A stretch of DNA of 64,000 bases from Ruminococcus sp. 210702-SL.1.03 (GTDB lineage: Bacteria; Bacillota; Clostridia; Oscillospirales; Ruminococcaceae). The position numbers and the translations under genes were made by a program. The DNA lies in assembly GCF_020559915.1 (NCBI RefSeq), contig NZ_JAJCLZ010000001.1, positions 1 through 64,000 of the forward strand. The letters run 5' to 3'. A model generated the notes under the pieces. It ran no database searches and was not told the origin of the DNA. It saw nothing but the letters and a program-made list of their open reading frames with translations. This document shows positions 43,380 to 52,761 of the stretch, in pieces; within the stretch, counting starts at the first letter, position 1; each line of letters begins with the position of its first letter.

Positions 43380-43412
43380 CAAAAAAACAGCGCGGCTGCA
43401 GCGCCGCGCCAT
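43380..43412 (-). terminator. Terminator of the gatCAB-aspS operon
   Basis: GCGCGGC (43390-43396) pairs with GCCGCGC (43403-43409); seven T follow on the minus strand after TG. It lies just after the fusion gene's stop. Confidence 0.85.
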
Positions 43413-43424
43413 TTGTGTGATTTT

Positions 43425-46292
43425 TTACGGGATAAGTCTGTTTATATCTCTCGGGAACATTGATGTTTCGCGGATATTTGATTTATTGAGCAGCTTCATC
43501 AGCAGACGCTCAAGGCCGATGCCCAGACCGCCGTGCGGGGGCAGACCGTACTTGTGCGCGTCGAGATAGCTCTTGAAATCTGCGGGGTCAAGACCCTGCG
43601 CTTTCATCTTAGCTACCTGCTCATCATAATCGTGTATACGCTGACCGCCGGAAGTTATCTCGAGTCCGCGGAAGAGCAGGTCGAATTTGTAAGCTTCCTT
43701 GGGGTCTTCCCTGCTGTTCATAGCATAGAAAGGCGGCTTTGAGGACGGGAAATGAGTTACGAAAATGAAGTCGCTGTTGTACTTTTCTTTAGCGTATTTG
43801 CCGAGGTTCACTTCGTCCTCGGGGTCGAGGTCGAACTTCTTGCCCGCGGCGTTATCGCCTCTCAGCATCTTTATAGCGTCTATGAACTTGATCGAGGGTA
43901 TCTCGGTGATCTGTGGAACGTCAGCTTCAAGTATTTTCAGCTCGTAAGCGTAGTTCTCAGTGATATACTCCATGATGAATTTCAGCATAGCCGTTTCCAT
44001 CGCCATAACGTCGTACATACTGTCGATATAGCCCATCTCGAGATCAAGTCCGATGTACTCGTTGATGTGGCGCGAGGTAGCGTGCTTTTCAGCTCTGTAA
44101 ACAGGTGCAATCTCGTAAACGCGGTTGAATACGCCTACGCAGGCCTGCTTGTAGAACTGCGGCGACTGGTTGAGGAACGCGTTTTTCTGGAAGTAGTCAA
44201 GCCGGAAGATGTTCGCGCCGCCTTCTGCGCCCTGCGCAACTATCTTAGGCGTGTGTATCTCGGTGAAATTGTTCTTCTTCATGAAGATGTGCATACCGTG
44301 CACAAGACCCTCCTGAAGCTTGAATATAGCGCGCTCGTAAGGATTTCTCAGCGCGGCAACGCGGTTATCGAGCTTAGTGTCGATAGCGCAGTTGAGTCTG
44401 CCCTGCGAGATCTTGAGCGGCATTTCGCTCTTGGGGGTGCTGATAAGGCGAATGTCTGAAAGCTGGATCTCTACGCCGTTGAAGTCCTTCGGGTTTTCGG
44501 TAACAGTACCCTTTACCCATACGAAGAAGCCCTCGCGCAGACCCTGTATGCTGTCGGCGCAGTCCTTCTCGTTATAAACGGTCTGGATAGTGCAGAAAGC
44601 AGTTCTTACAACTATAAACGTTACACCTGCCATCTTTCTTATGCGGTGTACGCAAGCCTTAAAGTCTACCACTTTGCCGATGTTATCCAGCGCGTCGGAA
44701 AGAGTAAATTCGCCGAGCAGGTTTTCGGGCGATACCATAAGCATAGCGCCGTCCGCGTCGGGAACGTATTTATCGGGATTTGTGTAAGGCGTGAGCGCGG
44801 AAATATCATAGCTTTCTTCTTCCTCAGCCTTAGTATCAGCGGTATCGTCGGCAGCGGAAACAGCCGCAAGCTTTTCTTCAAGCACGCCCTTTATCAGCTT
44901 AGGAGTTGCAAAGCCCTTAAGAGCCTTTGTGCACTGACCCATGATAAAGCCGAATACTTTCTTTTCGCCCGAAGCGTACTGCTGTACCTGCGCGGCGTTC
45001 GCAGCGAGTATCTTGTCGATCTCAGCACCTACTTTTTCGGTATCTACGGTGATTATAAATCCTGCCTTCTCAGCCAGTTTTTCGGGATCGCCGCCCTGCT
45101 CTGCCATAGTGCGGAAAACGGTCTTGGCGTCGTTCTTCGAGATCTTTTCGGTATCAGCCATGCGCACCAGCTCGGCAAGCTGTGCGGGTGTGAACTTGAC
45201 ATTCTTTACGTCGATCTCGCCCAGATTTATACGGCGCATAAATTCGGTGAGTATGAAAGCCGAGATAGTCTTCGGCGAATCGTACACCGCAAGTGCCGCG
45301 TCAAAGAAATCGGAAATATCCTTATTATTGATGATAGTCTGCGCGTCGATGTCGGAAAGTCCGTACTGCTCGGTATAGCGCGCAAAGCGCTTGTTTGGCA
45401 TTTCGGGAAGCTTCGCTCTGATCTCAGCCAGCTGCTCATCGGTGATGTTTACCTGTAAAATATCAGGCTCTGGGAAATAGCGGTAGTCATGCGCATTTTC
45501 CTTAGTACGCATCGACTTTGTGGTATCTCTGTTCGCGTCGTAGCGGCGGGTCTCCTGGATAACCTTTTTGCCTGCTTCGAGCAGAAGTGCCTGACGGCGC
45601 TCCTCGTACTTGATAGCTCTGCCTACAGACTTGATAGAGTTGATATTCTTGATCTCGGCGCGCGTACCGAATTCCTTATCGGTAGGCTTCATGATCGAGA
45701 TATTTACGTCGCATCTCAGCGAGCCCTGCTCCATCTTACAGTCGCAAACGCCTGCGTACTGAAGAAGCAGCGATACCTGCTCTACGAAAGCCATAGCTTC
45801 CTCAGCGGAGGACATATCCGGCTCGGTAACTATCTCTATCAGCGGAATGCCGCAGCGGTTGTAGTCCGCCAGCGAAACGCCGTTGTAATCGTCGTGAACG
45901 AGCTTGCCGGCGTCCTCTTCAACGTGTATATGGTTTATTCTGATGTTCTTCTTCTCGCCATTTACCTCTATTGGCACATATCCGGGGCCGCAGAGGGGTC
46001 TGTAAAGCTGCGAGATCTGATAAGCCTTAGGCAGGTCGGGATAGAAGTAGTTCTTTCTGTCGAATACCGAGAATTTGTTTATCTCGCAGTTAAGGGCGTA
46101 GCCCGCCTTTACCGCGTACTCGATAGCCGTCTGATTTATAACGGGCAGAGTTCCCGGCAGACCCATGCATACGGGGCAGCAGCGGGAGTTGCGCTCTCCG
46201 CCGAACTCAGCGGAGCAGTTGCAGAATACTTTAGTTTTTGTAAGAAGCTCGGCGTGGATTTCAAGACCGATGACTGTAATATATTTTTCCAT
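43425..46292 (-). CDS. gatB-aspS: Fusion protein: GatB amidotransferase subunit + archaeal-type aspartyl-tRNA synthetase
   Basis: One uninterrupted 955-codon frame encodes two full enzymes. Residues 1-476 are complete GatB: cradle-domain start YITVIGLEIHAELLT, CPVCMGLPGTLP zinc-site region, VTEPDM, and the YqeY-like tail to about 476. An acidic linker (about 477-535, with TKAEEEESYD) follows. Residues 538-955 are a complete archaeal-type AspRS: OB-fold anticodon domain, class II motif 1 (HTPKI, P682), motif 2 (VYRAEKHATSRH, R733) and motif 3 (GIGLERL, R929). H549 (ACVHRIRK) lies where discriminating archaeal AspRS has Trp, and F604 where it has Lys, predicting a non-discriminating enzyme that charges tRNA-Asn with Asp. 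The GatCAB part would then amidate it. Confidence 0.95.
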   Translation of the reverse strand: MEKYITVIGLEIHAELLTKTKVFCNCSAEFGGERNSRCCPVCMGLPGTLPVINQTAIEYAVKAGYALNCEINKFSVFDRKNYFYPDLPKAYQISQLYRPLCGPGYVPIEVNGEKKNIRINHIHVEEDAGKLVHDDYNGVSLADYNRCGIPLIEIVTEPDMSSAEEAMAFVEQVSLLLQYAGVCDCKMEQGSLRCDVNISIMKPTDKEFGTRAEIKNINSIKSVGRAIKYEERRQALLLEAGKKVIQETRRYDANRDTTKSMRTKENAHDYRYFPEPDILQVNITDEQLAEIRAKLPEMPNKRFARYTEQYGLSDIDAQTIINNKDISDFFDAALAVYDSPKTISAFILTEFMRRINLGEIDVKNVKFTPAQLAELVRMADTEKISKNDAKTVFRTMAEQGGDPEKLAEKAGFIITVDTEKVGAEIDKILAANAAQVQQYASGEKKVFGFIMGQCTKALKGFATPKLIKGVLEEKLAAVSAADDTADTKAEEEESYDISALTPYTNPDKYVPDADGAMLMVSPENLLGEFTLSDALDNIGKVVDFKACVHRIRKMAGVTFIVVRTAFCTIQTVYNEKDCADSIQGLREGFFVWVKGTVTENPKDFNGVEIQLSDIRLISTPKSEMPLKISQGRLNCAIDTKLDNRVAALRNPYERAIFKLQEGLVHGMHIFMKKNNFTEIHTPKIVAQGAEGGANIFRLDYFQKNAFLNQSPQFYKQACVGVFNRVYEIAPVYRAEKHATSRHINEYIGLDLEMGYIDSMYDVMAMETAMLKFIMEYITENYAYELKILEADVPQITEIPSIKFIDAIKMLRGDNAAGKKFDLDPEDEVNLGKYAKEKYNSDFIFVTHFPSSKPPFYAMNSREDPKEAYKFDLLFRGLEITSGGQRIHDYDEQVAKMKAQGLDPADFKSYLDAHKYGLPPHGGLGIGLERLLMKLLNKSNIRETSMFPRDINRLIP

Positions 46293-46307
46293 TTGTCTTT
46301 TCCTCCT

Positions 46308-47762
46308 TTAAAGCTTAGGCGCGATGGGCGTAAAGGTCTGTTCGTAAGCGTCGGCGAGCTGGATAACCGTCTGCTCGTCAAAGCGCTTGCCGATTATCGA
46401 CATACCTATCGGCATACCCTGTGCGTTGTAGCCGCAGGGCGTGGATATTGCAGGAAGTCCCGCGATGTTTACAGTTACGGTGCATATATCCGCCTGATAC
46501 ATCTTTACGGGGTCTGATACCTGCTCTTCAGGGCGGTAAGCTACCGCGGGGGTAGTCGGGGTGAGTATAGCGTCGCACTTAGCAAATATCTCGTCGTACT
46601 CATCTCTTATGACCTGACGCAGAGCCATAGCTTTGCCGTAATAAGCGTCATAGTAACCGCTAGAGAGCGCGTAGTTTCCGAGGAGTATCCTTCTCTTTAC
46701 CTCGTCACCGAAGCCTTCGCTGCGCGAGTGCTTTATAAGCTCTTCGTAACTGTCGGCGTCCTTAGCGCGGTGACCGTACTTTATACCGTCATATCTCGAG
46801 AGGTTTGAAGCAGCCTCGGCAGAGGATATAAGGTAGTATGCAGGGATAGCGTATTTCAGAGAAGGCATAGAGCAGTCGATAAGCTCAGCGCCAAGCTCCT
46901 TATACTTTTCAGCCGCCGAAAGTACGGAAGCCTTTATCTCGTCGTCGATACCTGCTGCGTAAAATTCAGCGGGCAGCGCGATCTTCATCCCCTTGAGCGG
47001 CTGACCGATCTTAGCGTTGAAATCGGGAACCTCGTTTTTCGAGCTTGTACCGTCGTGCATATCAAAGCCGCAGATCTGATTGAGGATAACGCCGCAGTCA
47101 GCGCTGCTCTTTGCGATAGGGCCGATCTGGTCGAACGAGGAAGCGAAAGCTACAAGACCGAATCTGGAAACACGGCTGTAAGTAGGCTTGATACCGACCA
47201 CTCCGCAGAAAGAGGAGGGCTGGCGTATAGATCCGCCCGTATCAGAGCCGAGAGCCGCCGCGCAGAGGTCTGCCGCAACCGCCGCCGCCGAACCGCCAGA
47301 CGAACCACCGGGTACGCAGTCGGTATTATACGGATTGCGGGTCTTTGCGAAAGCGGAAGTTTGAGTAGAGCCGCCCATTGCAAATTCGTCCATAGAAGTC
47401 TTGCCGAGCATAACTATGCCCTGCGAGTCGAGCTTCTGCATAACGGTAGCATTATAAGGGGGGATAAAATCCTCCAGCATTTTGGAAGCGCAGGTAGTGC
47501 GCACGCCCTCGGTGCAGATATTGTCTTTGATAGCGAGGGGGATACCCGTAAGCGGCTTCTGCTCGCCTGCGTCGATAAGCTTCTGCGCCTCGTCAGCCTG
47601 CTTTAGCGCGCCCTCTTCGGTAACGGTGATATAAGCTTTGATCTCGCCGTCGCGCGATCTTATATTTTTCAGATATTCTTCCGCCAGCTCGCGCGAGGAG
47701 ATCTTTTTCTCGTCAAGCGCCTCACGCATATCGCGGATAGATTTCAGTGAGCTGTCCAACAT
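46308..47762 (-). CDS. gatA: Aspartyl/glutamyl-tRNA amidotransferase subunit A
   Basis: The 484-residue amidase-signature enzyme releases ammonia from glutamine for tRNA-dependent amidation. The catalytic Ser-cisSer-Lys set is visible: PLAIKDNIC (Lys), and GGSSGGSAAAVAADLC followed by GSDTGGSIRQPSSFCG. It lies between gatC and the gatB-aspS fusion, 15 bases before the latter. Confidence 0.96.
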   Translation of the reverse strand: MLDSSLKSIRDMREALDEKKISSRELAEEYLKNIRSRDGEIKAYITVTEEGALKQADEAQKLIDAGEQKPLTGIPLAIKDNICTEGVRTTCASKMLEDFIPPYNATVMQKLDSQGIVMLGKTSMDEFAMGGSTQTSAFAKTRNPYNTDCVPGGSSGGSAAAVAADLCAAALGSDTGGSIRQPSSFCGVVGIKPTYSRVSRFGLVAFASSFDQIGPIAKSSADCGVILNQICGFDMHDGTSSKNEVPDFNAKIGQPLKGMKIALPAEFYAAGIDDEIKASVLSAAEKYKELGAELIDCSMPSLKYAIPAYYLISSAEAASNLSRYDGIKYGHRAKDADSYEELIKHSRSEGFGDEVKRRILLGNYALSSGYYDAYYGKAMALRQVIRDEYDEIFAKCDAILTPTTPAVAYRPEEQVSDPVKMYQADICTVTVNIAGLPAISTPCGYNAQGMPIGMSIIGKRFDEQTVIQLADAYEQTFTPIAPKL

Positions 47763-47790
47763 TTACACGACCTTCCTTATATATTTTAGG

Positions 47791-48069
47791 TTATTCAACG
47801 ACCTTGGGCACTACGAAGCAGTTGTCGGAATTAACTGCGTTCTGAAGCACTTTTTCGGTAGACATCGAAGGAAGCTTTTCGTCCTTGCGAAGGTCGTTGA
47901 GGAATACGTTGTGATTATCTTTCAGCGCGTCGTACTCCAGCCCGAAGTCTTTAATTGTATCCATAAGCTCGATAATGTCGGTCATTTCGTCAGCGGTCTT
48001 AGCCAGCGCTTCGTCTGTAAACTCCAACTTTCCCAGTTCTGCGAGATACTTTACCATTTCAAGATCCAT
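47791..48069 (-). CDS. gatC: Aspartyl/glutamyl-tRNA amidotransferase subunit C
   Basis: The 92-residue subunit wraps around GatA and GatB. The start MDLEMVKYLAELGKLEFTDEAL and the end VNSDNCFVVPKVVE match GatC. The ATG at 48069 is the family start; AAAGGA lies 12 bases upstream. First gene of the operon. Confidence 0.92.
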   Translation of the reverse strand: MDLEMVKYLAELGKLEFTDEALAKTADEMTDIIELMDTIKDFGLEYDALKDNHNVFLNDLRKDEKLPSMSTEKVLQNAVNSDNCFVVPKVVE

Positions 48070-48147
48070 AGAAAAAACCAATCCTTTCTCTATTGCTGCG
48101 GCGGCATATCGCACATTAGCTGCAAAAGCACCGCATACTCAAATTTT

Positions 48148-48176
48148 ATTATACTATATTTCCGCGCATTTTGCAA
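48148..48176 (-). promoter_or_regulatory. Sigma-A promoter of gatC-gatA-gatB-aspS
   Basis: On the minus strand TTGCAA (48171-48176), 17 bp, TATAAT (48148-48153). The leader is only about 70 bases and has no T-box. Confidence 0.85.
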
Positions 48177-48220
48177 GTAGTTTTACCAATTTACAAAAAA
48201 AGTTCATAATTGAGGGTACA

Positions 48221-48264
48221 AAAAGCAAAAACGCCGCAGCTGATATAGTAAAAGCTGCGGCGTT
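48221..48264 (-). terminator. Terminator after lysA
   Basis: AACGCCGCAGCT (48230-48241) pairs with AGCTGCGGCGTT (48253-48264); on the minus strand TTTTGCTTTTT follows. Confidence 0.85.
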
Positions 48265-48274
48265 GCGGCATAAA

Positions 48275-49549
48275 TCATTTATCTTTGTTGAGATATTTGT
48301 CCATAATGTGGCAGAAGTCAAATGTTGCAAAATAATCTGCGGGTGTTTCTGCGCGGCGGATCATCTTCACGCTGCCGTCCTCCTGCAAAAGAAGCTCGGC
48401 ATGGCGAAGTCTGCCGTTATAATTATAGCCCATAGAGTAGCCGTGCGCGCCCGTATCGTGGATAACGAGTATATCGCCGGTATCTATCTCAGGCAGCATT
48501 CTGTCTACTGCGAATTTATCATTGTTCTCGCAAAGCGAGCCTGTAACGTCGTACTTGTGGTCGCAGGGAGCGTTTTCCTTGCCCAATACGGTGATGTGAT
48601 GATAAGCGCCGTACATAGCGGGACGCATGAGGTCGCAGGCGGTAGCGTCTACGCCGACATATTCCTTATAGATATGCTTGTGGTGAATGCACTTTGTAAC
48701 GAGATGTCCGTAAGGCGCGAGCATATATCTGCCCAGCTCGGTAAAAATAGAAACATCGCCCATGCCTGCAGGTACGAGTATCTCGTCAAACGCCTTGTGC
48801 ACGCCCTCGCCGATAGCGAAAATATCGTTTGGCTCTTTATCGGGAGTATAGGGTATGCCAACGCCGCCCGAGAGGTTGATGTACTTGATCTGTGCACCGG
48901 TCTTTTCCTTTATCTCGACAGCCAACTCGAAAAGTATGCGGGCAAGCTTAGGATAGTAAGCGTTGGATACGGTATTGGAAGCGAGGAACGCATGGATACC
49001 GAAATTCTTAGCGCCTTTTTCCTTGAGTATCTTAAAGCCTTCGATGATCTGTTCGTGGGTAAAACCGTACTTAGCGTCGCCGGGGTTATCCATTATCTGA
49101 GTTTCGATCTCAAAATGTCCGCCGGGGTTATAGCGGCAGAAAATAGTTTCGGGAATACCGCAGAGGTCGTCGAGGAACTTGATGTGGGTGAAGTCATCGA
49201 GGTTTATGAAAGCGCCCATCTCTCGCGCCTTGAGGTAATCCTCCTTAGGGGTAACGTTCGAAGAGAACATTATGTCACTGCCTAAAAAACCGCAGCACTC
49301 GCTCATCATAAGCTCGGTAAGCGAAGAGCAGTCAACACCGCAGCCCTCTTCCTGAAGCACTTTGAGGATAAAGGGATTAGGGGTAGCCTTTACGGCAAAG
49401 TACTCTCTAAAGCCCTTGTTCCACGAAAACGCCTTGAAAAGGTCGCGCGCGTTCTGACGGATAGCTTTCTCGTCATAGATATGAAAAGGCGTAGGGTAAG
49501 TTTTGATTATCTCTTCCGCCTGCTCTTTGGTGATAAAAGGTTTTTTCAT
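48275..49549 (-). CDS. lysA: Diaminopimelate decarboxylase family protein
   Basis: The 424-residue PLP enzyme of fold type III decarboxylates meso-diaminopimelate to lysine. PLP-binding Lys is in FAVKATPNP, the glycine-rich loop in LSGGVGIPY, and the C-terminal catalytic Cys segment in GSLCENNDKF. Its length is usual. Some close homologs act on related substrates, so the exact substrate is likely but not certain. It is a single-gene unit with its own promoter and terminator. Confidence 0.88.
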   Translation of the reverse strand: MKKPFITKEQAEEIIKTYPTPFHIYDEKAIRQNARDLFKAFSWNKGFREYFAVKATPNPFILKVLQEEGCGVDCSSLTELMMSECCGFLGSDIMFSSNVTPKEDYLKAREMGAFINLDDFTHIKFLDDLCGIPETIFCRYNPGGHFEIETQIMDNPGDAKYGFTHEQIIEGFKILKEKGAKNFGIHAFLASNTVSNAYYPKLARILFELAVEIKEKTGAQIKYINLSGGVGIPYTPDKEPNDIFAIGEGVHKAFDEILVPAGMGDVSIFTELGRYMLAPYGHLVTKCIHHKHIYKEYVGVDATACDLMRPAMYGAYHHITVLGKENAPCDHKYDVTGSLCENNDKFAVDRMLPEIDTGDILVIHDTGAHGYSMGYNYNGRLRHAELLLQEDGSVKMIRRAETPADYFATFDFCHIMDKYLNKDK

Positions 49550-49612
49550 TTCTTTCCTTCCTTTATAATAAGATTAAGATTCCACTTATAAAATCATAAG
49601 AAATACATTTTT

Positions 49613-49641
49613 ATAATATCATTTTTTGCATTGTTCGTCAA
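49613..49641 (-). promoter_or_regulatory. Sigma-A promoter of lysA
   Basis: On the minus strand TTGACG (49636-49641), 17 bp, TATTAT (49613-49618), about 64 bases before the ATG. No lysine riboswitch is present in the short leader. Confidence 0.75.
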
Positions 49642-49729
49642 GTAATGTCGCAAAATTTAATAGAATAGATATATTTCATTTACTTATATATAATATAGAA
49701 TACATATTTGTAGATTTAGGCATAAAAAC

Positions 49730-49758
49730 TTGCTAACGCCACGAAAATGTGCTATAAT
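49730..49758 (+). promoter_or_regulatory. Sigma-A promoter of the DUF951-prfA-sua5-coaE operon
   Basis: TTGCTA (49730-49735), 17 bp, TATAAT (49753-49758). Confidence 0.85.
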
Positions 49759-49814
49759 ATAAAGGCAAGCGTACAAACGCTTGATAACACGTTCGAGGAG
49801 GTAAGATCACAGTT

Positions 49815-50003
49815 ATGGACATTTCAAAAGGCGATACACTGCTTATGAAAAAGAAACACCCATGCGGCAGCTTTGAGATGGAAGTGCTGCGCTCGGGCAT
49901 GGATTTCAAGCTGCGCTGCCGCGGCTGCGGAAGAGAGTTTATGATACCCCGCAGCAAGGCCGAAAAAAACGTAAAGAAAGTCATAAAGCCTGCGGAAACT
50001 TAG
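49815..50003 (+). CDS. DUF951 small zinc-ribbon-like protein
   Basis: The 62-residue protein matches DUF951 (Bacillus YyzM type): [22 protein letters not shown] followed by [15 protein letters not shown]. The Cys residues of HPCGS and CRGC probably bind zinc. The function is unknown. It lies 52 bases before prfA. Confidence 0.85.
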   Translation: MDISKGDTLLMKKKHPCGSFEMEVLRSGMDFKLRCRGCGREFMIPRSKAEKNVKKVIKPAET

Positions 50004-50055
50004 CCGACTGTCTGTAAAAAATCGCGATCAATACAGATGTAAGGAGCTAAGAGAT

Positions 50056-51129
50056 ATGACAGATAAGTTAGAGATAATAGACGAGCGTTTTTCCGAGATC
50101 GGCGAAATGCTCACCCAACCCGACACCGTGAACGATACGGCGAAGTACACCGAGCTGATGAAAGAATACAGCCGCCTGGAGCCGATATGCCAGAAGTACG
50201 GCGAATACAAACGCGCAGCAGCTGAAAATGCCGAAGCACGCGAGCTGCTGAAAGAAGGCGGCATGGACGAAGAAATGCACGAGATGGTATCAGAACAGCT
50301 GAACACCTCGGCGGGCGATATGGAGCGCCTTTCAGAAGAGCTGAAAATAATGCTGCTGCCGAAAGACCCGAACGACGAGAAGAACGTAATAGTAGAGATA
50401 CGCGGCGGCGCTGGCGGCGAAGAATCAGCGCTTTTTGCAAATTCGCTTTACCGTATGTACTCAATGTACGCGGCTTCAAAGGGCTGGAAAACGGAAGTGC
50501 TCAGCGCCAACGAAACGGAGCTTGGCGGATACAAAGAGATAAGCTTTTCAATAGAGGGCGCGGGCGCTTACTCGCGCATGAAGTACGAAAGCGGCGTTCA
50601 CCGCGTACAGCGCGTTCCCGAAACGGAATCGCAGGGCAGGATACACACATCTACCGTAACGGTAGCAGTACTGCCCGAAGCCGAAGAGGTAGAGCTTGAG
50701 CTGAATGAAGCTACTGAGCTGAAAATAGACGTCTTCCGAGCTTCGGGCGCGGGCGGCCAGCACATCAACAAGACCGAATCGGCAGTAAGAATAACGCACC
50801 TGCCTACGGGCTTGGTTGTAGAGTGTCAAGATGAGCGCTCGCAGTACAAGAACAAAGACAAAGCTATGCGCGTGCTGCGTTCACGTCTGCTGGAGATGAA
50901 GCAGGCCGAGCACGACGGAGAGATAGCCGCAAAGCGCCGCTCTATGGTCGGCACAGGCGACCGCTCAGAGCGCATACGCACATATAATTTTCCCGAGAGC
51001 CGAGTTTCAGACCACCGCATAGGGCTTACGCTTTACAAGCTCGACAGCATACTTAACGGCTCTCTGGACGAAGTGATAGACGCACTTGCGCTCGCTGACA
51101 GAACAGCGCAGCTTGCGAATGAAAAATAA
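50056..51129 (+). CDS. prfA: Peptide chain release factor 1
   Basis: The 357-residue factor reads UAA and UAG stop codons. The GGQ hydrolysis motif is in [16 protein letters not shown] and the RF1-type codon tripeptide is PET ([14 protein letters not shown]), of P-x-T form. The SD AAGGAG precedes the ATG. Downstream of prfA in many bacteria lies prmC; here sua5 follows directly instead. Confidence 0.95.
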   Translation: MTDKLEIIDERFSEIGEMLTQPDTVNDTAKYTELMKEYSRLEPICQKYGEYKRAAAENAEARELLKEGGMDEEMHEMVSEQLNTSAGDMERLSEELKIMLLPKDPNDEKNVIVEIRGGAGGEESALFANSLYRMYSMYAASKGWKTEVLSANETELGGYKEISFSIEGAGAYSRMKYESGVHRVQRVPETESQGRIHTSTVTVAVLPEAEEVELELNEATELKIDVFRASGAGGQHINKTESAVRITHLPTGLVVECQDERSQYKNKDKAMRVLRSRLLEMKQAEHDGEIAAKRRSMVGTGDRSERIRTYNFPESRVSDHRIGLTLYKLDSILNGSLDEVIDALALADRTAQLANEK

Positions 51130-51142
51130 CGAGGATAGAAAA

Positions 51143-52159
51143 ATGAGTTTTCAAACAGAGATCTTGAATGATTCAGAAGTTTCGATAAACCGCGCCGCCG
51201 AGCTTATAAAAAGCGGCGAAGTAGTAGGTATGCCTACCGAAACGGTGTACGGTCTGGCGGCTGACGCTTACAACGAAGAAGCGGTAGCAAAGATATTCCG
51301 CGCGAAAGAGCGACCCGCCGACAACCCGCTCATAGTGCACATCAGCAGCCTTGCGGAGATCTCAGAGGTAGCTTCCGAGATACCCGCGCTTGCCCTAAGC
51401 TGTGCAAAGGCTTTTTGGCCGGGGCCGCTGACGATGGTACTTCCGAAAAATCCGCGCATACCGCTTATCACATCTGGTGGGCTGGATACCGTAGGCATTC
51501 GTATGCCCTCGCACCCCACCGCACGCGCGCTGATACAGGCTTCGGGCGTGCCGCTTGCCGCGCCCTCGGCTAACCTTTCTGGAAGCCCCTCGCCAACCTG
51601 CGCCGCTCACGTTTTTAAAGACATGAACGGCAGGATACCCGCGATAATCGACGGCGGTTCATGCGAGGCAGGCGTGGAGTCTACCGTTATATGCTTTGAA
51701 CAGAACGCCGTTAAGATACTGCGCCCCGGCAGGATAACCGCGCAGATGCTCGCCGCCGTAACGCCCGACGTGCGCATAGACAAGGGCGTACTGCACGAGG
51801 TCGAGAGCGGCGCTAAGGTCGCTTCACCCGGCATGAAATACAAGCATTACTCGCCGAAAGCAAACGTTGTTATCCTCGACGGCAGCTCGACGGCTTTCCG
51901 CGAATATGTCGATACTCACGATAAAAGCGGCGTACTGTGCCTTGTATTTGGCGAAGAGGACGCAGCTGATGACGTGCCGTACATCAATATCGGCGCGACG
52001 AGTGAAGAGCAGGCGCACAATCTTTTCGACGCTCTGCGCGAAGCCGACGAGCGCGGCGCTTCTACCGTATATGCGCGCTGCCCGAAGTTTGACGGAGTAG
52101 GTCTTGCGGTGTACAACAGGCTTATCCGCGCGGCGGCATTTCAGGTGATAAAGCTGTGA
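51143..52159 (+). CDS. sua5: Threonylcarbamoyl-AMP synthase (Sua5)
   Basis: The 338-residue enzyme has a YrdC/TsaC domain (1-205; KSGEVVGMPTETVYGLAADA, SANLSGSPSPT) and a C-terminal Sua5 domain after the linker SPGMKYKHYSPKA. It makes L-threonylcarbamoyl-AMP from threonine, bicarbonate and ATP for t6A37 of tRNA, the substrate of TsaD. The ATG at 51143 follows GAGGAT; the upstream ATG lies inside prfA. Confidence 0.95.
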   Translation: MSFQTEILNDSEVSINRAAELIKSGEVVGMPTETVYGLAADAYNEEAVAKIFRAKERPADNPLIVHISSLAEISEVASEIPALALSCAKAFWPGPLTMVLPKNPRIPLITSGGLDTVGIRMPSHPTARALIQASGVPLAAPSANLSGSPSPTCAAHVFKDMNGRIPAIIDGGSCEAGVESTVICFEQNAVKILRPGRITAQMLAAVTPDVRIDKGVLHEVESGAKVASPGMKYKHYSPKANVVILDGSSTAFREYVDTHDKSGVLCLVFGEEDAADDVPYINIGATSEEQAHNLFDALREADERGASTVYARCPKFDGVGLAVYNRLIRAAAFQVIKL

Positions 52160-52761
52160 GCGCGCTGACGGCGGGGCTTACGGGACAAAGCGGCGCGGGC
52201 AAGACGACTGTCAGCCGAATTTTTGCCGAGCACGGGTTTTACGTCATAAACTGCGATATACTCGCGAGAAAAGCCGTAGAGCCGAACAGCGAATGTGCGA
52301 AAGATCTGGAGCAGAAATTTCCGCAGTTTTTTGAAAACGGAGTGCTTAACAGAAAAAAGGCGGGCGCTGCGCTTTTTGCGGACAAAGACCTTCTCAACAG
52401 ATACAACGCCGCGATATTCCCGCACATAAACAAGCTGATCTCGAAGGAGATAGCGCAGGCTGAGAGCAGCGGCGAGAGATATATCTTACTTGACGCGCCG
52501 ACGCTTTTTGAAGCGGGAGCGGATAAACTCTGCACGGTGATAGTAAGCTGCGTGGCGGATACTGAAAAGCGCATAGAGCGTATCTGCGCGCGCGACGGAC
52601 TTAGTGTGCAGGCTTGCAAAGACAGATTTTCTTCGCAGCACAGCGAGGAATTTTTCAGAGAAAGATCAGATTATATTATAGAGAACAACGGCAGCGCGGA
52701 ACAAGCCGCGGCGCAGGCTGCGGAGGCTGCTGAAAAAATAAAGGAAAGAGCAAATGGCTAA
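52156..52761 (+). CDS. coaE: Dephospho-CoA kinase
   Basis: The 201-residue kinase performs the last step of coenzyme A synthesis. P-loop GQSGAGKTT (10-18), NCDILARKAVEP and LLDAPTLFEAG are typical. It starts with GTG, overlapping the sua5 stop by four bases (GTGA). Confidence 0.93.
   Translation: MSALTAGLTGQSGAGKTTVSRIFAEHGFYVINCDILARKAVEPNSECAKDLEQKFPQFFENGVLNRKKAGAALFADKDLLNRYNAAIFPHINKLISKEIAQAESSGERYILLDAPTLFEAGADKLCTVIVSCVADTEKRIERICARDGLSVQACKDRFSSQHSEEFFRERSDYIIENNGSAEQAAAQAAEAAEKIKERANG

Noticed and set aside
49550..49729. Lysine riboswitch before lysA
   Set aside because: The leader between the promoter and ATG is only about 60 bases, too short, and none of the conserved L-box blocks are visible.
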